Of a stretch of DNA of 64,000 bases, positions 25,986-37,947 are shown piece after piece. The notes beneath the pieces are model-generated. The model was given only the letters and a program-made list of their open reading frames with translations, had not been told where the DNA came from and ran no database searches. Each line of letters begins with the position of its first letter. Positions within the stretch are counted from its first letter, which is position 1. The stretch lies in assembly GCA_038373885.1 (NCBI GenBank), contig JAWZYV010000674.1, forward strand, positions 124,001 through 188,000, written 5' to 3'. The stretch comes from Cheiracanthium punctorium (Eukaryota; Arthropoda; Arachnida; Araneae; Cheiracanthiidae). Made by a program: the position numbers and the translations under genes.

Positions 25986-26104
25986 GCACTTCTGAGGTAT
26001 GTAGTGGGTGAGGACGTCTCTATATGAGAAAGGGGGTACTTATTAAAGAAATATCTAAGCAAGAGGTAAGCGAAAGAAAGATGCTGGGAACCGCTGATCT
26101 AATT

Positions 26105-26814
26105 AAATAATAATTTTGCTGATACATTATTACTTAGAAATGGCGATAATCTCAGCATGGCTATCAAAATTGTGTAAAAAAAATCAAACCCAGTTTTCTA
26201 CGAATTTATGCAATATGTAGAAGATAAAAGTATTCCACTCGTAGTTTGTAGGATTCGAGCCTACGCAAATAAAATAGAATGGAAACAAATCAAATGAATA
26301 TGAATGAAGCATGCTTATGGTGTGATACAAAATTGTATTTCTGAATTCCATTAGAAATTAAACTTAAAATCAGTCATGAAAAAAAAATATGAATTTTAAT
26401 TTAATAATTCCACTAAGAAACGATCAATTACACAAAAGAACATTTAATTTTATGGCATACTTTGCTGTAAAACTAATTAAATGTTACAAAAAATTAATAA
26501 TTAATGCTGTGCATGAATACAAAAAGAAAACCGTGGCATTTCTGTTTCTATAAACTCTACAGCAAATTTATACTCTGAAGACTGTTAACGATGCTTCAGT
26601 AATGCTTTTTAAATATATAAATTATTTTTCTAAAATTTTCATTAGAGTTGAAATCTCCTTTTATTTTACCTTCATTTGAAAACCAACCCTATGCTATATA
26701 CTAAATCGGTTTTGCTTCAAATTTTAATCAAATCTCAAACATTAGAGTAAAAACTAATTATATTTTTCCTTTATTAAATGGCAATATTTGATTTAATTTG
26801 TGGGGTTGGGGCCG
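26105..26814. other. AT-rich non-coding stretch
   Basis: No gene. A B-box-like palindrome GTAGGATTCGAGCCTAC lies near 26250, but no tRNA cloverleaf can be built around it. Confidence 0.4.
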
Positions 26815-27010
26815 ATTTATCTGCACGAGGGATCTAGGGGGGGGGTGAGAGAGTGGTGACCGTGGGAGACTTTCTAAGGGGTCCTAACCCGTATTTACGC
26901 GAAGTTTCGGAGAAATCCAGGGAAAATTCCAAACAGCTAGTGCGACGAACGCGACCTGGGTTTGAGCACTTTCCTTCTCCCAGTTGAGAGTGCTATGCGC
27001 TCGGTCATGG
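26815..27010 (-). mobile_element. tRNA-derived SINE, family S (copy A)
   Basis: Read on the minus strand, an A-box TGACCGAGCGC (26998-27007) and a B-box-like TGCTCAAACCC (26958-26968) mark a tRNA-like head, followed by a body with the family phrase that reads CTTTCTAAGGGGTCCTAAC and TTTCGGAGAAA on the plus strand. Related copies are at 27.1, 28.9, 36.0, 37.2, 49.8 and 51.8 kb. Ends are approximate; no target duplication was identified. Confidence 0.65.
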
Positions 27011-27109
27011 TCGGGCGTCTTATGTAATATATACGAATGACACTCATACAAGGCAACTACTACATTGACAGTAAGTTTTGTTCTAAGCTGTTTAAGGTTA
27101 GTTGGTTTT

Positions 27110-27335
27110 TGGTTAAGGCGAAGGTATACGAGGGCGATCTGCCTAAGGAGATATGCCTTGGGCGGTAGACTTTTTAAGGGGTTCTAAAGCGTATTCATTT
27201 TCTATCTGGAGAAAACTGCCCGTAAGACCAGACCGTTAGATCGACAGCCAAGAGGTCAGAACCCTCGACCTACAGCCATCTCCTATTCTTGAGTACATTA
27301 TCAACTCGGCCATTGGTCGGCCAATCTAAGCTCTT
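27110..27335 (-). mobile_element. tRNA-derived SINE, family S (copy B)
   Basis: On the minus strand the head has A box TGGCCGAGTTGAT (27300-27312) and B box GAGGGTTCTGACCTC (27252-27266). The body shows the shared plus-strand phrases GACTTTTTAAGGGGTTCTAA, GCGTATTCA and GGAGAAAACTGCC, ending near AAGGCGAAGGTATACGAG. This is the most complete copy besides 28.9 and 49.8 kb. Confidence 0.65.
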
Positions 27336-28874
27336 TAAAGCTTGGAACAAAGCTTAAAGTAAAATTGTATAAAACCATGAACATTAACCAAACTTGTAAA
27401 CCAGAACAAGAGAACAAACTGATATCTTGCTAGGAATGTTTTTTTACAGGATTTTTCCGATAGTTTCTTTCATACAGAAAAGAAACAAAAAACTCGTGGT
27501 AGCAAATTAACCACAAAAAGGTACAAAAACAATCCTCCGTCAATCCGATACATCATTGTAAAATGTGAAAAAATTTTAACTTAAATTCTGAATTTGGACA
27601 ATTGTGGATCACATTTAGATTACGGTAAAAATCCGCCGACTTATTTTTCTGAAATCGCATAACTTATATCAACATAAAATTACAACTAAACATACTTTTT
27701 GACCGTAAATTTAATTTTCAGAGAAGTAGGGAGATAACGGGACGATTTAATTTTTAATTTAAAATTGAAGGTTTTAATTAAAATTAGATTTCGAGAAAAA
27801 CAGGACTTCAACCAACACATTAACATACCCATTTCGGGGTGAGTAGAGATACACAAAACAGATAAGATTCTGGAATTCTAATTCAACCGGGGACACATTA
27901 ATCACTCTCAATGTAAATGTATTTTGTGTCGCTGGTGTTGATTCGGTCGGCTAAAAACTTTAGCGGACTTTACATTGCAATGAAAATTTCGGAATATGAA
28001 AAAAAAACTATTTTACGATACTAGGAGTTCTCATTCTAAATAATATAACAGCAATTACGCATGCCAACAATAGACGGTGTCAGTTATTTATCACTGCTAT
28101 ACGTTATTTATTTCTTAAACTCCTATTACTTTTTAGTTGCAGCTCTTACACAGTTAACAAATGCCTTCCGAAAAACTTTGCTCTTATATTTTATGCTGTA
28201 CATAACTTTTTTTTTCAGATAAAACCTCTATTAGGTCTCATTAAGAAGTACAAGACAGGTAGACCCCGCAAATCATATATGATTATCAAGAAGTATGTCT
28301 ATTCGATACATCTATCGGAATGGATATCCGAACGGTTTCTAAGTGTCCCGTCATTTATGCAGCCTTTCGCGTACACACGCAAACACAAAAAGTACTACAT
28401 GAAGAACTATTAAACTTATTGGACCAATAGAAGGAACTGGAATAACGGTGCAGTTCGAAAAAAATCATGTGATTTTGGTACATAAGTACAAATAAACTAA
28501 TTACGTCTGGCATTTCAAAATTTTGAAACTGTCTCTTTACAAGCTATACTACATAGTGAAATAAACGATAAACCTGTATCAGTTTCAAAACTTTTAGAAA
28601 AAATCGTTAAAAATCGGAAATTTTCGCAAAACGTGTCACTCTTCGAAAAATCTTGCAGCTCATCCATGTTTAAGAACTTTTTCTGAAAATTTCACAAATG
28701 GCACAGCTTTTTGTTTATTAGTGTAAGGCAGCTTATGAAGAACCATCTGGAATTTTTTGGAGACCATTGTGCTATTAGTTTATCTCAATTTGTGTACCAA
28801 GACAAGAAAGAATTTTTTTTCTTCGAACTACAGCCTTAATTCTTTAGATTAAAGATGATTCGGTTCGGTTTGGT
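27336..28874. other. AT-rich non-coding stretch
   Basis: No gene or complete element recognised. Confidence 0.45.
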
Positions 28875-29105
28875 CGGTCAAGGCAAAGCTACACGAACGA
28901 TATCTGCCAAGGGAGTGTGCCTGTGGTGGAGGGCTTTTTAAGGGGGTCTAAAGGGCATTCACATTATATCGGGAGAAAACCTCCCAAAACTCCCGACCTT
29001 AAGATCGTCACCCGCGCAGTAACCCAGAACACTGTATCTTCACACTTCAGAGATAATGTTCTGTGGTCTTATCTACTTGATCATTGGTCGGCCTTCAGAT
29101 TAAAG
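28875..29105 (-). mobile_element. tRNA-derived SINE, family S (copy C)
   Basis: It carries the family body (plus strand GGCAAAGCTACACG, GCTTTTTAAGGGGGTCTAA, GGAGAAAACC) and a degraded tRNA-like head at its right end (CATTGGTCGGCC). The ORF crossing it is not a gene. Confidence 0.6.
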
Positions 29106-29161
29106 AATGTAAAGTCTTCCATTCCTGTATATTTTAATATAAACGCTGAAATAGAGTAGAA

Positions 29162-29446
29162 CAGCGGTTTCCAACCTTTTAACATTGCCGCCCCCCCGCA
29201 ACAAAAGATAACTTACAATTGCGCAACCCCCCCCCCCCTTTTCACATTCTTCAACATGCATACAGATTTTATTCTTCAACAATGAACATTTAGACGCTTT
29301 TCTACAAAATAACTTTTGGATAAGAATTTTATGCGAAAATAGATATGTTTTGGAGTAAAAATAAGAATGAATAAGATAATTTTTTAAAACGAGCATTATC
29401 ACTTGCTCTTTGCCCATTTTGCTCGCGCCCCTCTTGCAAACTGCTG
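29162..29446. mobile_element. Non-autonomous hAT element (285 bp)
   Basis: Left terminus CAGCGGTTTCCAACC and right terminus CTTGCAAACTGCTG form an imperfect inverted pair. The flanking 8-mers GAGTAGAA and GCGTAGAC agree at 6 of 8 positions. A long C-run lies near the left end (about 29228-29240). It abuts SINE copy C. Confidence 0.65.
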
Positions 29447-29454
29447 GCGTAGAC

Positions 29455-30639
29455 TATACAACTTTAAGCATATTCACACAATAAATATTGTTTGCTACTC
29501 GAAAAAGTTCAATAACAGTCTGATAATAATATTATAATCATCATTTTTGAAGGACTGAACTGCTTTCAACGAACTGCAGAGGGAAGAAAGGGGGGGGGGG
29601 GAATATTATACGTTTGAAAACTGTACCTCTTATACGGCAATAGTTTCTGAATCTTCAATTTTTTTTAAAATATTTTATTCATTTATTTAAGCCGAAGGAC
29701 GAAGTCAGCCTTGAAGCTACAAATGTCAGCCACAGGGAACTCCAGAACGTGGAGAGTCCCTACATTACTTAAAAAAGAAAAAATCTTTTTTTTTTTTTTC
29801 ATTATTATTTAGATCCTCATTTCGCCCATATTTTCTTTTTTAACATGTTGGCTGGCATGTCACCCGATTTCGAGTGTCGTAAAAAAAGGGGCTGTTTCAT
29901 GCGAATGAGGGCGACGGGCATATTGGCACAGAAATGTTTTAAGTGGACATTTCGGTGCAGCTTATAGTTCTCTGGATATGTCTTCAATTATTTACGAACT
30001 TAATAAAAACTAGTGTTTACTGCGTTTTGTAAATTAGCATCGCTTCATTAGCTTATTACAACTTAGGCCTGACATGCACTTTCTGAAATTTTTCTAATCT
30101 TTCAGGGGTATATTCATTTACCGCTTATTTCCTACAGCACCTAGCAATCATTAAAATATTTATAGCAATGAGACACCATACGGTTCAAATAATAATAATA
30201 ACCATCCGTCAAGCTTTTGACATTTACTGATACGTTTAAGGGCATAGTCATTTTCTTAGGTCAAGATTAATCGCAGTGTAAAATTAACAAATTTTTTTTT
30301 CTCTCTTTAAAAAAAAATGTTTGCATTATTTTCATGGAAGTATTTTAATCAGTAATAATAGGATTTATTGAGCAGTTGTCAGGCACAGTAAAAACTGTTT
30401 TTAATTTTAATCCTATTTCCTAAATACACCTGTTCTACGATCGTAATCCAAGCGTCTGATGGAGGGTTTAAAAGAAGAAAAAAAAGAAAGAAAATTCCTG
30501 AAAAATTATCAATCCTAAACTCAGTATCAACAAGAAGTGTGTCCATTCCGTACATCTATGAGCCGTTTAAACATCTGAAGGAGTTTTCTAAGTGCCCTTG
30601 CGTGATTTACTCACCCATCTCCCCGCGTACAAAATACAA
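29455..30639. other. Non-coding stretch
   Basis: No gene. It holds a G-run at about 29590-29601 and a short imperfect hairpin near 29738-29764 (GGGAACTCCA with TGGAGAGTCCC). Confidence 0.4.
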
Positions 30640-31115
30640 ACCGCGTTAAGTGGCTAAAATATAGTGCGCGGAGGGATGAAGAGGAGGAAGGACTGAAACA
30701 ACTAAATCCCACTCTCCTCCGCGCGCTCTTTTAGCGGTGTTCCCTCCTTTTTCCGCCCTGCCAAGTTGGCGTCGGACACGCGCGTGTGGCAACCCGTGAA
30801 GTCGCCGAAATCGTGGATCGCGGTTTCCGGAGAGGAACTCTGATATGCTGAAGAAGAGGGGGCTTGTAGAGCAAACGGGGCGCAGAGCTTTACCAGCTGC
30901 GTGCCGAACACTGCCGCGAACTAATGAGTCTGTGAGAGTGCTTATCGGGAAAAGCAGGGCAATCAGCCCCCTATCGGCCAGAGCTCAACACAGGGTGAGG
31001 GTAGAGGACCGGGTGTAGATTACGAGACTTAATGCCCAACACGGAAGATTGCCGCAGAAACACCCTGATCGACTCCAAATGGATAAGAAAGGGGAGATAT
31101 CGGGGGGGGGGGGCA
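30640..31115. other. GC-richer unique block, candidate regulatory DNA
   Basis: CpG-rich unique sequence with motifs such as CACGCGCGTGTGG near 30778 and a G-run at 31101-31110. The minus-strand ORF at 30702-30911 is Ser/Ala-rich and unrecognised. No terminal repeats are visible. A regulatory element is the best guess, with low certainty. Confidence 0.35.
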
Positions 31116-31860
31116 TCTAGAGCTGCGAAACTCATTTAAACTCTATGTTGGCGGTTCTTGCGAAGTCTTATACATAAAATCAGGTACGTGAGCATTTTCT
31201 CGTGCTCGCCCCATAAAAAGGAGCTACTGCACCCTAGATGCTTTAAACCGATCCATTAGACAACGAAATCAATCATTTCTTGGTTTTTTAGAACACCAGG
31301 GAACGGACTGGAAGCTGTAGAAGTAGAGGTTGCTGTAGAAGGAAATGACGTATTTATGCAAATTCACGACCACAGTCAGAAAAAAGTATTATCGTAAATT
31401 CAAACTCAAAGCATTGTCTCTTCGCGGAATTGTAAATCGCGCGTTTTGAATGAAAGGCACAGTATTCGGCCAGACTACAATACAGAGTTTGAGTGGAAAA
31501 CTGCGTAAATCGCACGATTTATGCTCAACAGATAGTCTGCATACTACTTTAAAATGCTATGCATCATTTTCCGATAGTAAACAATATTTTAAATTAACAA
31601 AACCCAACTTTCTTTTATGCATTTATATTGCTTTTGAATATCAGTATGAATACAAACAATACTATCCTTCTGGTTTAAAGTAAAATTTCAAATGTTATCC
31701 TTAAATATTCTTAAAAATCGGCCAAAATATATAACCACAACATTATCACTTTTCAGGTGCATCAAACTCTGAACTGGGGTATTAAACGTATTAAAAATGC
31801 AATAATTAAAAAAAGGGTATAAATTTACAAATGACTTCATCAGAATGCGTCTTAACATCT

Positions 31861-31864
<4 letters not shown>

Positions 31865-31895
<31 letters not shown>
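31865..31895. repeat. CA dinucleotide microsatellite
   Basis: About fifteen AC units in a row. Confidence 0.95.
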
Positions 31896-31899
<4 letters not shown>

Positions 31900-32097
31900 T
31901 ATACATAATCACAAACTAATAGATTTTATAAAGACTCTCACAATATGTAAGCAAGACGAAAAACTGACACTGAAATTTATGGCCTGCCAAGTTTTCGGGC
32001 CTCTTTTTAACCTTCAAAAATTTAACTCACAGAACTTCTACTCTAACTTGCTGGTGATAGGCTTTAAAAGAGCACCTGAGCATGAAAGCCTTTTCTT

Positions 32098-32116
32098 TCA
32101 GTCAGTCAGTCAGTCA
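32098..32116. repeat. TCAG tetranucleotide repeat
   Basis: More than four TCAG units in a row. Confidence 0.9.
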
Positions 32117-32165
32117 AACTTGAAGGACTTAATAACTGACATTTGAAACACTACAAATAAAGAAA

Positions 32166-32680
32166 ATGTTACCATTTGTAACGCCTCCCTTGCCGCCCTC
32201 AGTAAGCTATACCCGCAGATTATCTAAAGGGCACTCGCGAACATTATCCAGGATCGTTCCCCCGATACCTACAAAAAAGTACCACAAAAACTACTATAAT
32301 ACCATGCATGTCGAAGTAAGCGCCTACATTACCATATTTCGAGCACACTCGATTTCACACAGATGCCTGCGTATTCAAAACGCAATGAATAAACATTATC
32401 GAAAAATCCGGAGCAATTACATAAAAAGACGAGACGGGCAAGCCATAAGATTCTCCCAAGTGTCGTCACTCGGATGTCTGCCGAAGACAAAATATACGAT
32501 TCCAAAATATTGCAAATTCCAAAACTCCACGCAGAGGATTCGGCGAGCAGAAATCTATGCAAGAAACGAACATAAAATGGAGAAGCCATTCTGCAGTCAT
32601 TGTTGAAAATAAAATGTTCACGGAAGCTTTTCGTAACATACTTGTGTATAAAAACGAGGGGGGGGAAAACATGCAAGTTC
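32166..32680. other. Moderately GC-rich unique block with overlapping ORFs
   Basis: A 146-codon frame (plus, 32166-32606) overlaps a 115-codon frame (minus, 32329-32676). Neither shows a known domain, a good translation start, flanking splice sites or clear codon bias. The region is more balanced in base composition than its neighbours, so it may be conserved non-coding DNA or an unrecognised exon. Confidence 0.25.
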
Positions 32681-34456
32681 GACTCAGCTTACCTTAGCAT
32701 CAAATCGACTTCTGTAAGAGTTAGACTAGAGGGGAGGTTCCCCCCCTCCCCATTTTTTAAAAGAAAATGAGATAGCTGTAGGAAACTGCTGTTTCTGTTG
32801 AGAGAGAGGATAATCTCTCATAAAACTAGAAAATAAATAAACGATATGTTACTTAGATGGGAATATGCAGAGCGACTGCGTGACAATTTTAATTTCTCAT
32901 ATGCATTCCTTTAAAACGGCTAAATAGGATCATAAGTATTAATTAAATGGTTCTTTAATTCCTCCCATCCCAAAACAACATTCTTTCCTGCCTACGTGTA
33001 CGCTTGCCCTCTCTTTTGCGATTATTTTTTTATAAGGTTTGACATGTAAAACAGTTTCTGAAATGATATAGAAATTTAAAAACACTGACAAAGCAAGAGC
33101 CAATAAAACCTAACAATTAAGGGAACGTGTTACATTTCAGCAGGTAAAGTAAAACAATTTCAACAGATAATGTGTAAATGTATAAAGAATAATACATGTG
33201 AACATTAAACTTTCACCAGTCAAACTATACATACGACATGAAAAATAAGTATTTTTAAAATTCTTTTAATTAACTAGTTATTTAATTCACAACTTTGATT
33301 AACTTGTTTCGATAGTATGCTCATTCGGTAACTTCAATCAAAAGATAATACCTTTATGGTTTCTCTCTATTCTAAAAAAAAGTAAAGGCCGCTATCGCTG
33401 CTGGCGCTGTCAAAGCTTGTTGGCCTAAACAGTGGGGATTTAAGTTTCGACTAAGGTGCCCACAGACTTGAAAAATTCCGAGGAACCTGATAAGTTGACT
33501 TAAATTTGGAAAATCGAATTATTTTAGAAGATATTAATAAAAAACTGAAAAAATAAACAGAATGGTTGCCAGATTTGGCATAAAATCATTCATTCCTTTG
33601 CAACAAAGCGTTTCCAAGTATGTAGTATCACGTGAAATTGTCAAACAGGAAGTAGAAATACACCCGTTTTACGCCAAAATAAAAACTATATGAAATAAGT
33701 AACTCAAAATGTGTTACACAAAGTTGACAATTTTCAAATTGTAAATTCGCTTAGACAACAGGAGTTTAGAATTAGCGATTATTCGTTTTTCCAAAACAGA
33801 ATAAGTAATATCTTGAAAATGAAAAATAATTAAAATGCAGATTATTTTAAAGCCGGTTCGGTCCAGCTGGATTATTTGCTACCAATAGAAATATTTGGCG
33901 GCGTTAACTATACCATTATAGCAGTTATAGTACACTTTGGATATTTGCTAGCGCGACGAGATGGTATAATTCGTGGTGCTAAGTACGCCAATCTGCAAAC
34001 GATTATGTAAATGAAAATATGGATAACGGTTTTCCGGTAACCTTAAATGAACAGTAAGTATAGGTTGTGAGCATGTGTAAATCGCCAAATAATGAAAAGT
34101 CGCAATTGGTGGCAAGCTATCCTATCTGTTCCGTAGCTTTTATTAACTTTACATGTACGCAAGTCTCCAAATAATGAAAAATCGTCATGGGTGGCAAATT
34201 CGCAAGGTGCCCAATAGGTTTTTACATTATTAAAAATAGAGCTGAAACAGGTGTTCTGATTTTATTACGCTTTAGCTCCTAATTAATATAACATTTGAAT
34301 GGCAACATTAAATATCATTGTGTTTCTGAGGAGTGCAAATAATTTTTCGAGCGATTATAAGCGGAGTCTGCACTCCAGGTGGAGTATAGCTCAGGACCCG
34401 TACAACACGGATTCCCATAACAAAATATCTTCCGGGTTATGAGGGGGAGGGGGTGT
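32681..34456. other. AT-rich non-coding stretch
   Basis: No gene or complete element recognised. C-run near 32739. Confidence 0.45.
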
Positions 34457-34464
34457 ACTGCAGT

Positions 34465-35116
34465 CAGTAATGGCGCCAGACTTTCCCCGACGGGAGGGCC
34501 ATCTTCCCAGACAGGGGGGCCAAACGATAAAACCCCAAAATTTTACGTTTCAGAACTTGCACAGCCTTTCAAAAGAGTATTCGAGTAAAAGATAAATTTC
34601 CTACTTTGGTTTCGTATATTAAAGATTATTATGATGAGATGATCATTAATTATCTGTTCTTGGTTAACAGGAAAGCCCAGTGATTTTCACCAAAGTCGTT
34701 GTTAAAAAGGTCTTTACGAAGGCAATTTTCAGCAGATCGGGCAACCCTGCGTACCCTAGAAATGTGGATCTTGTTGGCTGGTTCCTTCGAATCCCGAGAA
34801 ACATACTCCGAGCTGCAGATAATCAATATTCAGTATATGAATATTGTATAATTCCAAGCAGAGAATGGAAGTGAACGGAGTTCATTTTTCATTGTACATT
34901 CTCATTGTACAATGAGAATGGGAAGTGAACGGAACCTCTACGGTCGGGTCAGACACTTTGAATGGAATTTTTTATCTGGTTGCAAAATTTCCTTCGTTTT
35001 TCTAAACCAACAAATTCTCTAAAAAAAATCCCCGACGACACTCCCCGACAGGGGGACCAGTGATCCCCGACGGGGGGTGCATGGACTCCTCGATCCCCCC
35101 GCTGGCGCCACCCCTG
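34465..35116. mobile_element. Non-autonomous hAT-like element (652 bp), perfect target duplication
   Basis: Termini CAGTAATGGCGCCAG and CTGGCGCCACCCCTG share TGGCGCCAG in inverted orientation. The 8-bp target duplication ACTGCAGT at 34457-34464 and 35117-35124 is perfect. Inside is a directly repeated phrase GGAAGTGAACGGA (about 34865 and 34921) bracketing the palindrome CTCATTGTACAATGAG. Repeated CCCCGACGGG-type text lies near both ends. No transposase ORF. Confidence 0.8.
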
Positions 35117-35255
35117 ACTGCAGTGTGAAGTTTAAATTTTTATGTACCAATGAACATGCAAGAACCAAGCAATGTGTAGCTCAGTAACATTCTATCTGAT
35201 CGAAACTTTGAGTTTTGTCTGTTGAAATTATGTCTTTTTTACGAATAAGCCTTAT

Positions 35256-35315
35256 TAGGGGCCAAATGCCTCATACGAAAAGCGAGCGTAGCGAGTCTGG
35301 GGGCCTTGGCCCCTA
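35256..35315. other. Hairpin with GCGAGCGTAGCGAG loop
   Basis: A 10-bp stem, TAGGGGCCAA (35256-35265) with TTGGCCCCTA (35306-35315), encloses AGCGAGCGTAGCGAG. The composition differs sharply from the AT-rich flanks. Its nature is unknown: a remnant of a repeat, or a horizontally acquired or viral fragment, is possible but unsupported. Confidence 0.45.
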
Positions 35316-35984
35316 GTGTTAAAAAAAAAGAATAATAAAAGCATAAAAAAACTACGTACATCTTTTAAAAAATTCAATACCAGCACACTGAAATATATTA
35401 CTTCTCCATTTTTTGACGAGATAGCAGTTTTACAAGTTGAGAAATTTTAGTTTATTTTAACTGTACCTAAACACAGGATCGAAACGTTTATATACATGTA
35501 ATTTGATGTCTCACTAAACCATTATTAATTCCTATATCGCAATATCAAACAATTTTTATCACTATATATTTTCAAAATATTCGAAAGTATATATACCTTA
35601 ATTTACATTCTTTTAAAAAGTACAAATTGAAAAAATCAAAATTTTAAAGCACTCTATATCTTATTTCTCTTTAAGAAACATAGTCTAAATAATAGCAAGA
35701 ACCGAACACTATTTCCTTGAAAAAAATTAACAATACCAATTTTTTCTAACACTTCTCGTCATTTTATTTCGTCTTTAATGTTTTATTTCAAACGAAACAT
35801 GATTATTTTCTGATTAAACTTACTACTATAGTCTTCAACTTTGTAAATGTAGTTTGATAGTACCTTAAATATCGATTCATTTACATCGGAAATATTAAAT
35901 TGTCAGTCTCGTCTAGTATATTCGCATACTGCATTAAGAAATCTGAAATTCTTTAATATTGATTCATTTAAAGCCAGAACCCAT

Positions 35985-36150
35985 CTTGCCTGATATACTC
36001 GCATGTTCTTCCATGGTAAATTGCGTATTGAAAGTCGTGTTAGGGCAAAGCTACGCAAGAGCTATCTGCCAAGGATGGAGGTGCCTTCTTCGGACAACTT
36101 TTTAAGGAGATCTAACGCGTATTCACGGCGTATTGAAAGAATAACTTACA
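35985..36150 (-). mobile_element. SINE family S fragment (copy D)
   Basis: It shares ACTCGCATGTTCTTCCATGG and GGCAAAGCTAC with copy E at 37.2 kb, and the ACTTTTTAAGGAGATCTAAC and GCGTATTCA segment with the other copies. The tRNA head is missing. Confidence 0.6.
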
Positions 36151-37128
36151 ATATTAAATTTCGATGTCGCCACATTAGAGAGCGTTATTACTTGCTAAGT
36201 TTAAAAAAAAAAATCACCCTCTTTAACAAAAAGGCAGTGCATCAGTGCAAATATGCACACACATATATCTTAAATATCTAAATAAAACTAACAATACACG
36301 AAGCGCCGTGACTAAACACACTAGTTCCCGTAACGAGGAGCCAGTAACCCAAAAGAACCACCAATTGAGGAATTTCTTTATGACTTCGTTAAGCAGATTA
36401 GTAATCGTCCAAGTTCTGCTTGTGTCCTGCACCGATGGTCAGTGGTGTCAAGCATCGGTCAAGGGCACCCTCTGAAGCGCAGATAGAGAAGGAAACTCAC
36501 AAGTAAGGAGGGCCTAGGTGGAATCGGCTTATCCGATTCCTGATGGAAAAAACAATAGGATTAGCAGCCAGGTATGAGAGGGGAAAGCGGTTCTGGAGAA
36601 AAAGAAAAGAGAAAAAAACGAAACTGATCGTAAACCAATAGACTATCGACTTGGAACAGGATGAGTTCGATTACAGGATGCAGTTACTACATCATTCGAA
36701 AATCAAAGATAAACAGCCTACGAGGGATTCGATTTTGGATTTGGCTTCTTCAGCTAAGACCATCATAGGATTATAAAGAAATATTAAGTGCATCGGGGAT
36801 TACGGTTCTTAGCAGAGTTCAAACCTTAAGAGCGATCACTTTTTTAGATCAGCGGATGAAGAGATAACTTAGTTCTTCCAGTCAGTAGAAATAAATGTAT
36901 CGCCAACCTCTGGCAAATAATAATAAAAACTGAAATGAGAATTTATAAAGTAAAAAAAAAAAAATGCTTAAATAATATACCTGTAATATATACATATATA
37001 TATATATATATAATATAAAACAGCAAAACTTACTCAAAGGATTAATAGGATATTCATGCTACGTAAGTGATAGCACATAACAAGAACAATTAAAAAAAGA
37101 ATATATATATATATATATATATATATTG
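36151..37128. other. Non-coding stretch with TA repeats
   Basis: TA repeats lie at about 36989-37013 and 37102-37126. No gene supported. Confidence 0.5.
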
Positions 37129-37194
37129 TAAAAACTTTGCAAAGTAACACCATAAAATTTACTTGTCAGGCCATTCAGCTATTTCGATCGAAAA

Positions 37195-37310
37195 AAATCT
37201 TGTCTGAGATACTCGCATGTTCTTCCATGGTATTGCATACTGAAAGTTATTGTGTTGTGTTGTGTTATGGCAAAGCTACTCAAAGGCTATGGCGTCAAGC
37301 ATGGGAGTCT
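37195..37310 (-). mobile_element. SINE family S fragment (copy E)
   Basis: It shares ACTCGCATGTTCTTCCATGG, then TATGGCAAAGCTACTCAAAG, with copy D; the body past this point is lost. It lies within the composite element. Confidence 0.55.
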
Positions 37311-37357
37311 TCCAGTCTATGAATGACTTATATCACCACGGACGAAGATGGATTTTA

Positions 37358-37769
37358 ACAGCGAGATTAGGTTTTTGCGGCCCTGGGCGGAACATATTTA
37401 GCGGCCCAGGACAAAAAAATAATTGCAGTCTTTCAAATTTGTCAACTTACTAGATAGTGGATCTTGACCCCCCCCCCCCAAGTAAAAAACCCCTGCTGCT
37501 ACCGACTCTAAGTAAATTTAATTAATTAATTAAGATTTTAATGCAATACGTTTCCACAGTGTAAAAGCTGCATTCTAGCTAGTTACCATGCTGCAAGAAA
37601 GCTATACATGAAATTTTAAACTCTGTGTTTTTTCTCGGTTATGCTTACCGATGTGCACAGCTTTCAGTCTTAGGTCATGAAGTTTGACAACTTGATATCC
37701 ATGAATTCAACAGTGTTTTAGCGGACCTGGGCGGTTGACCAGTTTTACATAGTCCCTAAGCACGGCTCT
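37358..37769. mobile_element. hAT-like remnant
   Basis: The right end, reverse-complemented, reads CAGAGCCGTGCTTAGGGAC, a common hAT-type terminus, and continues to CGCCCAGGTCCGCTAAAAC. A matching inner motif GCGGCCCTGGGCGG lies near the left end (37378). The left terminus is uncertain and no target duplication is visible. Confidence 0.4.
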
Positions 37770-37794
37770 GGAAACAGCTGTATGGCTTGACAAC

Positions 37795-37947
37795 AAGGAC
37801 GTATTTAAGTGGGAGGTCCAGGGGTTCCACTCCCCCCCCTTCCCCGAAATTTTGAATTTTGTTACTAAAATGATGTAGTCTTTTGTGAAAAATTCTGCCT
37901 TTTTTACAGTTTGGACCCCTTGCAGAATGTTTTTCAGGATACGTGCC
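37795..37947. mobile_element. AAGGACGTA-type MITE (copy 1)
   Basis: It starts AAGGACGTATTT and ends near GGATACGTGCCT; the interior shares CGAAATTTTG, AAAATGATG and AAAATTCTGCCTTTT with the MITE at 52606-52747. A run of Cs follows the left terminus, as in the other copy. Confidence 0.55.

Larger units (their letters stand above)
25376..26096. mobile_element. Non-autonomous hAT element, host of a nested MITE
   Basis: The left terminus CAGCGGTCCCAAACC (25376) and right terminus GGGAACCGCTG (26096) form an inverted pair of the CAGNGGTTCCCAA type common in hAT elements. Flanking 8-mers ATCTAACT (25368-25375) and ATCTAATT (26097-26104) differ at one base, a good target-site duplication. The interior is disrupted by a second element at 25558-25748 and contains a TAA microsatellite at 25954-25984. 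No transposase ORF. Confidence 0.75.
31116..32165. other. Non-coding stretch with microsatellites
   Basis: It contains a CA repeat at 31865-31895 and a TCAG repeat at 32098-32116. A POU-type octamer-like TATGCAAATT lies near 31355. No gene supported. Confidence 0.45.

Noticed and set aside
26246..26275. B-box-like palindrome as a tRNA on the minus strand
   Set aside because: No acceptor, D or anticodon arms at the right spacing.
32166..32606. 146-codon plus-strand ORF as a gene
   Set aside because: No domain, no splice sites or convincing start, and a long overlapping antisense ORF; kept only as an unclassified block.
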